Shown: positions 8,128 to 15,582 of the stretch, in pieces | How the letters are laid out: every line of letters starts with the position of its first letter | Position numbering within the stretch: position 1 is the first letter of the stretch | Origin: Gemmatimonadaceae bacterium | GTDB taxonomy: Bacteria > Gemmatimonadota > Gemmatimonadetes > Gemmatimonadales > Gemmatimonadaceae | Assembly: GCA_019752115.1 (NCBI GenBank) | Contig: JAIEMN010000020.1 | Span: 1 to 64,000, forward strand | Reading direction: 5' to 3' | DNA length: 64,000 nucleotides | Program-made: the position numbers and the translations under genes | The notes under the pieces: generated by a model | The model's database searches: none | Told to the model about the DNA's origin: nothing | What the model saw: the letters and a program-made list of their open reading frames with translations, nothing else

Positions 8128-9114
8128 ATGTCTCAATTCTCCCGGCACGCGTCACGGCCCGTCCTCGCGACGTCGCTGCTGACGGTCACTGCGGCGCTCT
8201 CGCTGCTCAGCGCCTGTGCCCGCGGCACGGCCTCGACGGCTGCCGCTCCGGCTCCGGTCGACGCCGCCGCGGCGCGTCAGCTTGGCAGTGAAGCGCGGGG
8301 CACGATTCGACGCGGCGCCGTTGGCGTACCGCCGTTCGCCACCACCGGGCGCGACACCACGCTCGTGCCGCTCGCGTATGCGCTCGCCGATCTCGTGGCG
8401 ACCGACCTCTCGCGCAGTGCCCGCGTGAACATCGTGGAGCGCGCGCGCCTCGGCGAAGTGCTGCGCGAACTCGATCTCAGCGCGAGTGGCCGCGTCGACT
8501 CGGCGTCGGCGCCGCGCGTCGGGCGACTCGTGAGTGCCGAACGGCTGATCTTCGGCTCGGTCGATGCCATGGGCGATGGACGCAACATCCGTCTCGGCGC
8601 GCGCATCGGAGAAGTCAGCACCGGCGCGGTCACGACGGCGGTTGATGCGCAGGCGCCGCTGGTGGAGATCTTTGCCGCGGAAAAGGCGCTCGTGCTGCGC
8701 CTCTTCGAGCAGATGGGCGTGACGCTCACCCCCAAGGAGCAGGCCGCGCTGCAGCAGCAGCCGACGCGCAACCTGAGCGCGCTGCTCGCCTACGGGCGCG
8801 GCGTGCAGAAGACCTACGACGGTGATTATCGCGGCGCCGCGCAGGCGTTCCGTGATGCGTATCGACTCGATCCGAGCTTCTCCGGCGCGCGCACCCGCGA
8901 GCTCGATGCGCGCTCGGTCGGCGCGACGGGTACCGCGGCGCCCGTCGGCGTACCGGGTGTGCGCGCACTCGATGCGGCCATCTCCACGACCGTCGATCGT
9001 CTCAATCGCCCGCTCGATCTCGTCACCAACGTGAGTCGCGCCGTCTCCACGTCGGCGGACCCGGCCTTCCCGGGGACGCAGGCCACCATCGTCATCACGA
9101 TCTCGCGCCCGTGA
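8128..9114 (+). CDS. CsgG/FlgO-like lipoprotein
   Basis: The 328-residue protein has a signal peptide ending in LLSAC (Cys30), so it is a predicted lipoprotein. Residues about 65-200 (VGVPPFATTGRD...LAYALADLVATDLSRSARVNIVERARLGEVLRELDL) match the core of the CsgG/FlgO group, a fold that binds peptides in the periplasm and forms the curli secretion channel in CsgG itself. A short TPR-like segment (AYGRGVQKTYDGDYRGAAQAFRDAYRLDP) follows. It lacks an obvious transmembrane hairpin region of true CsgG, so pore formation is not implied. The ATG is preferred over an in-frame TTG at 8101. The stop overlaps the next start as TGATG, so the two are translationally coupled. Confidence 0.8.
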   Translation: MSQFSRHASRPVLATSLLTVTAALSLLSACARGTASTAAAPAPVDAAAARQLGSEARGTIRRGAVGVPPFATTGRDTTLVPLAYALADLVATDLSRSARVNIVERARLGEVLRELDLSASGRVDSASAPRVGRLVSAERLIFGSVDAMGDGRNIRLGARIGEVSTGAVTTAVDAQAPLVEIFAAEKALVLRLFEQMGVTLTPKEQAALQQQPTRNLSALLAYGRGVQKTYDGDYRGAAQAFRDAYRLDPSFSGARTRELDARSVGATGTAAPVGVPGVRALDAAISTTVDRLNRPLDLVTNVSRAVSTSADPAFPGTQATIVITISRP

Positions 9115-10331
9115 TGCGTCGTTCGCTGCAACTGGCCGGCCTGCTGGCTGGTATCGCGTCGCCAGCCACGGTGCTGACGGCGCAGGATCGGCTCATTGCC
9201 TCGAGCGTGGCCGCCATTGGCGCCACGCTCGATGTCGCGTCGTTCGGCAAGGGCGGCTTCACGCAGCCCGGCGTCTTCGGCGCCGACTCGGTGCGCACGC
9301 GGCAGGTGACGCAGGTCGGCATTCCCGTATCGCTGTCCATGGCGTTCACCCCGCAGTGGACGCTCGATGTGCAGACGCTGTATTCGAATCTCACGCTCGA
9401 CTATCGCTCGCTGGCCGGCACCAACGCACGCAGCGCCACCCTCTCGGGGATGAGCGATGTGCGCACGCGTGTCACGGGGCGTCTGCTCAACGACGCGCTC
9501 GTGCTCACCATCGGCGCGAATCTGCCGACCGGGGCCACCAAGCTCGACGGCACCGACTTCCTCGTGCTGCAGACGGCGAGTGCGCCGGCGCTGGGGCTGG
9601 GCAGTCCGCCCGTCGGTACGGGGCCGAGCGGCACGCTGGGCATCGTGGGCGCTCGTCAACTCGGCGGTGGCGCGCTGGCGCTCGGCGTGTCGTACGAGTT
9701 CCGTGGCACGTATCAGCCGGTGGCCGCGCTGGTGGCGGGTGCGCCGAGCGCCGACTTCCGCCCGGGCAACGTGGCGCGCATGTCGGTGGGCTATGATCGC
9801 TTGCTCGGCAAGCATCGCTTCGTGGCTAGTGCCGCCGCCGATCTCTTCCAGGAAGACGTGCTCACCGACAAGAGCGTGAGTACGCCGGCCGTGTCCTCGG
9901 TCCGCCTCGGTCCGGTCATCACCACCGATCTGCAGCTCCACCTCGCCGTGGCGCGCGCACGCGAGTTCGTGCTCTGGACCTCGAACCGGTTCCGCGAGCG
10001 CTTCGAGCGCGATGGCCGCGCCGTCGATGGCTCCAACGGCAATTATCTCGATCTGGGCATCCGCACGCGCTTCCCGATGTCGCGCACGCTGGATCTGCTC
10101 GTGACCACCGACGCGCGGCACCACAGTGGCCTCGCGATCAATCAGGGGCTCGCCACGGCGCGCAGTACGAGCGCCGGCGCCACCCTCGGCCTGGTGGTGC
10201 AGGCCGGCCGTTACTCCATTCAGCCGTACGTTCGTGGTCGAAGCGGGTTCGCGCAGCCTCGCGCGCTCAACGCCTCGTCCATTCCCTTCAGCGGCGCCTC
10301 AGCGGGACTCGTCCTGCTGACGCGATTCTGA
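9114..10331 (+). CDS. Predicted outer-membrane beta-barrel protein
   Basis: The 405-residue protein has an N-terminal signal peptide (MRRSLQLAGLLAG...VLTAQD). The rest alternates polar and hydrophobic residues in strand-length blocks and ends with a terminal aromatic (VLLTRF), the usual C-terminal signature of outer-membrane barrels. I cannot assign a family. The ATG shares its first base with the stop of the lipoprotein gene upstream, and the next gene starts 3 bases after its stop. The operon thus produces a barrel flanked by two lipoproteins, which suggests a joint outer-membrane assembly. A GTG three bases upstream is a less likely start. Confidence 0.8.
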   Translation: MRRSLQLAGLLAGIASPATVLTAQDRLIASSVAAIGATLDVASFGKGGFTQPGVFGADSVRTRQVTQVGIPVSLSMAFTPQWTLDVQTLYSNLTLDYRSLAGTNARSATLSGMSDVRTRVTGRLLNDALVLTIGANLPTGATKLDGTDFLVLQTASAPALGLGSPPVGTGPSGTLGIVGARQLGGGALALGVSYEFRGTYQPVAALVAGAPSADFRPGNVARMSVGYDRLLGKHRFVASAAADLFQEDVLTDKSVSTPAVSSVRLGPVITTDLQLHLAVARAREFVLWTSNRFRERFERDGRAVDGSNGNYLDLGIRTRFPMSRTLDLLVTTDARHHSGLAINQGLATARSTSAGATLGLVVQAGRYSIQPYVRGRSGFAQPRALNASSIPFSGASAGLVLLTRF

Positions 10332-10334
10332 GCC

Positions 10335-12695
10335 ATGCAACCTTCGCTGTTCTCCCTCGGCGCACTGCGTCGCACTTCACTGCCCCTCGCCGCGCTGGCG
10401 CTGTTCGCCGCGTGCGCGACCGACGGGCCCAGTGCCGTCACCGATGCACGTCCGGCGGCACTCGCCGTGCGCGCACTCGTGCCCCGCACCGACGCCTCCG
10501 CGGGTCCCGCGGCCGTGCGCATCACGGTGGGGTACGTGCGTCAGAACGGCACGGTGGTGCCGCTCGGCGGTGCGCAGCAGTTCACCCTCGATCAGAGCAC
10601 GCAGGCGGTGCCGGTCGCGGTGGATGTCGCCACGTGCCTCGCGGACGGCGCGCGAGCCGGCACTGGTGGCGCCGCCCCCGCGGCCGACGAGTGCAACGTG
10701 CAGCTCACGCTCGAGTTTCTGCTCAACGGCCTGCGGGTGGACCAGCAGGTGCTGTCGAACGTCAGCGTGAAGCCGGGGCAGACGTCCACCGTGAGCCAGC
10801 CGGTCGCACTCGCGCAGGTGAGCGACGTGCGCGTGGTGCTGCCACCCGCGAACACGCAGCAGGGGGCGCTCCGCCTCGAGGCGGGCGCGTCGGCGGCGCT
10901 GAGCGTGCAGGTCATCGATGCCAACGGGCAGACGCTGACCGGTCGCACGGTCACGTGGTCGAGCGCGAATCCCGCGATCGCCACGGTGAACAGCGCCGGT
11001 GTCGTCACGGGTGTGGCGGTGGGTGGTACACAGATCACCGCGAGCGTCGCCGGGCGTGATGTCGGCACGGCTACGGTGGTGACGGTGCCGTCGCAGCTCG
11101 TCACCGTGGCCTCGACGGGTGCGTCGGGTCAGGGGCGCGTGCTGTCGTCGCCGTCGGGGATCGATTGCCTCATCACCGGCACGCAGACGACGGGCGTCTG
11201 CGCGGTGCGCTTCCCGGCCGATGCGAATGTGCAGCTCGCCGCGAGTGCGGGGTCGGGTTCCGACTTCGCGACGTTCACGGGTGATTGCAGCGCCATCCAG
11301 GGGGCTACGTGCACGGTGGTCCCCACGGCGGCCCGGCGCGTGTCGGTGGGCTTCCGGGCGCGGCAGACGCTCACGGTGAGCGGTGCCAGCTCAGGGAGCG
11401 GCACCGTGGTCGCGAGCGATGGCACGATCAGCTGCACCATCTTCGGCGCGAGTGCGTCGGGGCCGTGTGCGGCGGCGTTCGCCGAGGGCGCCACGGTGCA
11501 GCTCACCGCCGCCGCCACCGGCGGTAGCGCGTTCCAGGGATGGCAGGGCGACTGCGCCAGCGCGAGCGGCGCGACGTGCACGCTCACGATGGACCGCGCG
11601 CGCGCCACGTCGCCGCGCTTTGTGGGCAGCGCCGCGCTGATCGTGCGCGGAGCCGGCAGCGGCTTCGGCACCGTGAGCTCGCAGCCGGCGGGTATCGCCT
11701 GCTCGGTGCTGGCGGGCAACACCGAAGGGGCGTGCACGACGTCGGTGCTCATCGGCAACAGCATCACGCTCACGCCGGTGCCCGCCTCGGGCAGTGAGTT
11801 CATCGGCTGGAGTGGCGCCTGCTCGGGTTCGGCGGCGTGCACCGTGACGCTCGCGCAGCTCAGCGAAGTCACGGCCACGTTCCGTCAGCTCGGCGTGCCG
11901 CTCACGATCACGCTGTCGGGGCCGAGCGGCGGATCGGTGACCACGAGCAATGGCCAGGCGTGCGCCAGCACGGGATCGCCGGTCACCTGCACGATTCTCG
12001 CGGCACCCGGCTCCACGCTGCGCGTGACGGGCAACCCGGGGCAATACCTCCGCTTCACGGGCTTCACGACGCTGTGCGCCGGACTGACGAGCTGCGACCT
12101 CGTCATGAATCAGCCGCGTAGCATCAGCGCGGCGTTCACGACGCGGCCGGCCACCATGTGGCTCGTGCTCTCGGGCAGCGGCGCCGGCACGGTGAATGGC
12201 ACCGATGGCTTCACCTGCACGCTGGCGGATGGTCAGGGGAACCGGTCGTGCTCCACGACGGTGACCGCCGGTACGCCGGTCCAGTTCAGCCCCTCGCCCG
12301 CCTCGGGCAGTGCGTTCGGCGGGTGGAGTGGTCCGTGCTCCGGCACGTCGTCCTGCTCGCTCCTGGCCGATGACGTCACGCTGAGCGGCGTCTTCCGCAC
12401 GATTCCCACGGTGGTGCGCGTGCAGCGCGCCGAGGGCGCGGGTGGATCGGGTCAGGTGATCTTCGGCTCGGAGAACAATCGCTGCACGATCACGAGCACG
12501 GGGACGAGCGGCCGCTGCTCGGTCGAAGTGGTGCCCAACTCGACGATGACCTTCACCATCGATCCGTCGGTCGGCTTCCCCTTCGCGGGCTGGGGCGGCG
12601 CGTGCGCCAGCTTCGGGACGAACCCGGTGTGCACGATCACCGTAAAGACCAGCGTGGATGTGACGGCGCGCTTCCAGAGCCCGCCGTCGCTCTGA
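10335..12695 (+). CDS. Repeat lipoprotein: Big_2 domain plus six Cys-paired InlB-like repeats
   Basis: The 786-residue protein has lipobox LFAAC (Cys27). A bacterial Ig-like Big_2 domain spans about 165-250 (SSANPAIATVNSAGVVTGVAVG). From about 255 to the end come six tandem units of roughly 85-90 residues. Each runs G-x-G-x-V ... C ... C ... G-x-x-F-x-G-W-x-G-x-C ... C-x-(V/L) and resembles divergent InlB B-repeat domains. Each unit carries four Cys at equivalent places, suggesting two disulfides per unit. It is probably an outer-membrane-anchored stalk or adhesin exposed at the surface. It starts 3 bases after the barrel gene and is the last gene before a strong terminator. Confidence 0.85.
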   Translation: MQPSLFSLGALRRTSLPLAALALFAACATDGPSAVTDARPAALAVRALVPRTDASAGPAAVRITVGYVRQNGTVVPLGGAQQFTLDQSTQAVPVAVDVATCLADGARAGTGGAAPAADECNVQLTLEFLLNGLRVDQQVLSNVSVKPGQTSTVSQPVALAQVSDVRVVLPPANTQQGALRLEAGASAALSVQVIDANGQTLTGRTVTWSSANPAIATVNSAGVVTGVAVGGTQITASVAGRDVGTATVVTVPSQLVTVASTGASGQGRVLSSPSGIDCLITGTQTTGVCAVRFPADANVQLAASAGSGSDFATFTGDCSAIQGATCTVVPTAARRVSVGFRARQTLTVSGASSGSGTVVASDGTISCTIFGASASGPCAAAFAEGATVQLTAAATGGSAFQGWQGDCASASGATCTLTMDRARATSPRFVGSAALIVRGAGSGFGTVSSQPAGIACSVLAGNTEGACTTSVLIGNSITLTPVPASGSEFIGWSGACSGSAACTVTLAQLSEVTATFRQLGVPLTITLSGPSGGSVTTSNGQACASTGSPVTCTILAAPGSTLRVTGNPGQYLRFTGFTTLCAGLTSCDLVMNQPRSISAAFTTRPATMWLVLSGSGAGTVNGTDGFTCTLADGQGNRSCSTTVTAGTPVQFSPSPASGSAFGGWSGPCSGTSSCSLLADDVTLSGVFRTIPTVVRVQRAEGAGGSGQVIFGSENNRCTITSTGTSGRCSVEVVPNSTMTFTIDPSVGFPFAGWGGACASFGTNPVCTITVKTSVDVTARFQSPPSL

Positions 12696-12730
12696 TCCGG
12701 CCTCTCGCCACGATCGGCGGTACCAGGTAA

Positions 12731-12827
12731 CAGCTGCAAAGGGTCACGACGACAAACAAGAAAGGGCACGAAGAACGAGAATGTTCTTCGTGCCCTTTTT
12801 GTTGTGCTTCGTGACCCTTTGCGGCTG
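12731..12827. terminator. Bidirectional terminator nested in a larger inverted repeat
   Basis: A perfect 16-bp stem (12761-12776 with 12783-12798, loop GAGAAT) is flanked by A-rich and T-rich runs and can end transcription from both the plus-strand operon and the convergent minus-strand gene. Outside it, CAGCTGCAAAGGGTCACGA (12731-12749) is repeated in inverse at 12809-12827 with one mismatch. The outer arm repeats the motif AAAGGGxCACGA of the inner stem, so the structure looks duplicated. Confidence 0.9.
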
Positions 12828-12851
12828 TGCTACGAGCCGACCAACGAACCG

Positions 12852-13574
12852 TTAACGCGGCTTTTCGAGCGACGCGAGGATCGACTTGGCGCGGCTGTTA
12901 TCCGGGTTCGCCTGGATCGATTCCTTCATGAGCGCCACCGCCGTCGTGGTGTTCTTGCGATCCTGCTCTTCCAGCGCGCGGCTCAGCAGCATCATCGACT
13001 TGAGCTGGTTCGGGCCCTTCGCCCCAACCATCGCGCCTTCGCTCGGCGCGCTCGCCGTACGCGCCGGGAGCTTGAGACCGGCGTTGACTGCCTTGCCGAG
13101 ATCAGCCAGCAGCGAGAGCATCGCATCGGCCTTTCCGGTGACCGACGTCGCATATTCCAATTCCGACGTCTCGGTGTTGATCGCACGCACGTCCATGCGC
13201 ATGCTGCCCTTCGGGTCGATCACGAACGATCCCATGAGCATGTGCAGCGCGCCGAGCGTCTTGCCCAGCTTGGCGGCGGTGCCCTGTTCAACGCGATTGC
13301 TCGCGCCGAGATTCTGTTCTTCCAGCAGCGCCTGCAGGCGATCACGTTCGACCACGCGAATGCCGGTGTTGCTCGAGAGTTCGGTGATGAGCATTTCAGC
13401 GAGCCCCTTGCTGAGGGGTGCGTACTCGGCATTGTTGCCGACTGCGCCATTCGTGAAATACATCACCGCAACGGTGGGCTTCTGGGCCTGAGCGGTGGGC
13501 GCCATCATCGGCAGGGCCACTGAGGCCATCAGCACTGCAGCACGGGCCACCCGTGCGAACGATACGGTTGACAT
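12852..13574 (-). CDS. Secreted CsgG/FlgO-like protein
   Basis: The 240-residue protein carries a Sec signal peptide ending AQAQ (about residues 1-31). Its core (VAVMYFTNGAVGNNAEYAPLSKGLAEMLITELSSNTGIRVVERDRLQALLEEQNL) is a clear CsgG/FlgO-type domain. A C-terminal helical stretch contains LMKESIQANPDNSRAKSILASLEK, a single TPR-like repeat. No lipobox is seen, so it is predicted periplasmic. It is convergent with the three-gene envelope operon, whose first gene has the same core domain, and divergent from the Ser/Thr kinase gene with only 64 bases between the starts. Confidence 0.85.
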   Translation of the reverse strand: MSTVSFARVARAAVLMASVALPMMAPTAQAQKPTVAVMYFTNGAVGNNAEYAPLSKGLAEMLITELSSNTGIRVVERDRLQALLEEQNLGASNRVEQGTAAKLGKTLGALHMLMGSFVIDPKGSMRMDVRAINTETSELEYATSVTGKADAMLSLLADLGKAVNAGLKLPARTASAPSEGAMVGAKGPNQLKSMMLLSRALEEQDRKNTTTAVALMKESIQANPDNSRAKSILASLEKPR

Positions 13575-13638
13575 GCGATATTCTCCGCGAAGTGGGACGC
13601 AGAAACATTAACGCTTTTCCGGCGGTCTGGCGGCAACT

Positions 13639-15396
13639 ATGGCAAAGATCTGTCCCGTCTGCGGCACCGAGTTTACGGATGAGAGCGCTTTCTGCCCGGC
13701 GGACGGGTCGACCCTTCGTTCCAAGGAAAACGAAGCGGGCGACCTCGTCGGCCAGGTGATCGCCGACCGCTATCTCGTCCAGAAGAAGCTGGGCGAGGGC
13801 GGCATGGGCGCCGTGTATCTCGCCAAGCATGTCCGCCTGCCGAAGCAGGCGGCCATCAAGGTGCTGCGCCCCGAAATGCTGGCGGACTCAGCCAGTGTGG
13901 CGCGCTTCAATCAGGAAGCCGCGAACGCGAGCCAGATCGAACACGAAGGCGTGGCGCGCGTCTTCGACTACGGCGAGACGGCTGACGGCACGGTGTACCT
14001 GGCCATGGAGTTCGTGAAAGGCCGTTCACTTCGCGATGTCCTGGATCAGGATGGGGCGCTGTCGCTCGAAAAGACCGCGGCCATCGTGCGCCAGGTCGCG
14101 GGTGGTCTCGACGCCGCCCATCGCCTGGGGATCGTGCATCGCGATCTCAAGCCCGACAACATTCTCGTCGCCGAAGAGGACGGCACCGGCGAGGTGCGCT
14201 GCAAGGTCGTGGACTTTGGCATCGCCAAGGCCGTGGGCGCCGGCGCCAATGGTCAGGCGCTCACCCGCACCGGTATGGTGGTGGGCACGCCCGAGTTCAT
14301 GAGCCCGGAGCAGCTGCTCGCCGGGGAGCTCGATCATCGCAGCGATGTGTACGCGCTCGCGCTCGTGGCGTATCAGTGTCTCACGCTCGACCTGCCCTTT
14401 GATCTCAAGGCGCCCGACCGCGGGATGACGGCGCGGCTGGTATCGCAGCCGCGCGGGCTCGCCGTGGTGCGCCCGGATCTGCCGTGGCCCAAGGAGCTGC
14501 AGGCAGTGTTCGATCAGGGGCTCGATCGCGATCCCGATCAGCGTACGCCCAGCGCCGGCGCGTTTGCCGATGCCTTCGATGACGCCGTGGCGGTGGCCCT
14601 CGGCGGCAAGCAGAGCGCGAAGCCCGCCAAGAGCGCCACCGCGACCGCCAAGGCCGCGGCCGCGGCGGCCGCGAGTGCCCCGACGATCGCCGCGCCGGCG
14701 CCGTCCACGGCCAAGGCGGTGGAGAAGTCGGGGGGCAATGGCGCCCTGATCGGCATCGCGGCGGCCGTGATCATTCTGGGCGGCGGCGGCGCCTGGTGGT
14801 TCATGGGACGCGGCGCCGCAGCGGCGCCGACGGCCGATAGCACGGCCGTGGCCAGTGCCGCCCCGGCCACGGGCGGCGAAGCGCCCGCTGCCGGGCCAGC
14901 CCCCGCGACGCCGACGACGCCGGGGGGCGGTGCTGGCGCCGCCGGTACCGGTGCCACGGCGAAACCCGGTGCGGCGACGACCGCACCGGCCACCACCACG
15001 CCAGCGGCCGGTACGAAGCCGGGCACGGCACCCGCGGCGGGCCCCGCACCAGGCGGAAGTGCACCGGCGGCGCCGGAGCTGCCGGCCGAGGCGGGGAGCA
15101 ACGCCGCGGCACTCCGCAGCCTCGACAATCTCGAAAAGACGGTGCGTCGCGCGATGGAGGCCGACAACGGCAATGATCTCGCCTCGGCCGCCATCCCTGA
15201 GCTCCGCCGTCTGCTCCCGCAGCTGACGACGTCGACCGACAGCGCCAACGCGTATCTGCGCATCGCCGAGGCGTACGGGGTGCTGGATGACGCGAAGAGC
15301 GCCTGCCTCTCGCTGCAGCTCGCCCGCCGCACGGCTCGTACCTCGGCGCAGGCCGGCGCGATCACCCGCATGACCGAGCTGCTGTCGTGTAAGTAG
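13639..15396 (+). CDS. Membrane Ser/Thr protein kinase with N-terminal zinc ribbon
   Basis: The 585-residue protein starts with a short zinc-ribbon-like segment (Cys5, Cys8, Cys19; the fourth Cys is missing, CPAD). The Hanks-type kinase domain spans about 45-315 with glycine loop LGEGGMGAVYLAKH, Lys74, HRD 167-169, DFG 192-194 and GTPEFMSPEQ, so it looks active. An Ala/Lys-rich linker leads to one membrane helix near 372-392, then an Ala/Pro/Thr-rich low-complexity stretch and a C-terminal helical domain (about 490-585) outside the membrane. It probably senses an envelope signal and phosphorylates cytoplasmic targets. It is divergent from the FlgO-like gene. Confidence 0.93.
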   Translation: MAKICPVCGTEFTDESAFCPADGSTLRSKENEAGDLVGQVIADRYLVQKKLGEGGMGAVYLAKHVRLPKQAAIKVLRPEMLADSASVARFNQEAANASQIEHEGVARVFDYGETADGTVYLAMEFVKGRSLRDVLDQDGALSLEKTAAIVRQVAGGLDAAHRLGIVHRDLKPDNILVAEEDGTGEVRCKVVDFGIAKAVGAGANGQALTRTGMVVGTPEFMSPEQLLAGELDHRSDVYALALVAYQCLTLDLPFDLKAPDRGMTARLVSQPRGLAVVRPDLPWPKELQAVFDQGLDRDPDQRTPSAGAFADAFDDAVAVALGGKQSAKPAKSATATAKAAAAAAASAPTIAAPAPSTAKAVEKSGGNGALIGIAAAVIILGGGGAWWFMGRGAAAAPTADSTAVASAAPATGGEAPAAGPAPATPTTPGGGAGAAGTGATAKPGAATTAPATTTPAAGTKPGTAPAAGPAPGGSAPAAPELPAEAGSNAAALRSLDNLEKTVRRAMEADNGNDLASAAIPELRRLLPQLTTSTDSANAYLRIAEAYGVLDDAKSACLSLQLARRTARTSAQAGAITRMTELLSCK

Positions 15397-15419
15397 GGCC
15401 GCACACACCGCGCACGACG

Positions 15420-15460
15420 ACGGGGACGCACGCCGATTCGGCGGGCGTCCCCGTTCAGTT
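15420..15460 (+). terminator. Intrinsic terminator after the kinase gene
   Basis: ACGGGGACGC (15420-15429) pairs with GCGTCCCCGT (15445-15454). The loop itself can fold (CCG...CGG). The stem is followed by TCAGTTTT. It lies 24 bases after the kinase stop codon and separates the kinase from the SusC/SusD unit. Confidence 0.85.
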
Positions 15461-15582
15461 TTCCCCCGGGATCAGGCATCTTGCATGCGTAGTTCTGCTG
15501 GGTCCCGCTCGTTGCCCGTGCGCACTCCGGGCAGCCCCCCCTCGCCGCGCCCTCGCGGCCCCCCTCATCCCTCAGCATACCC

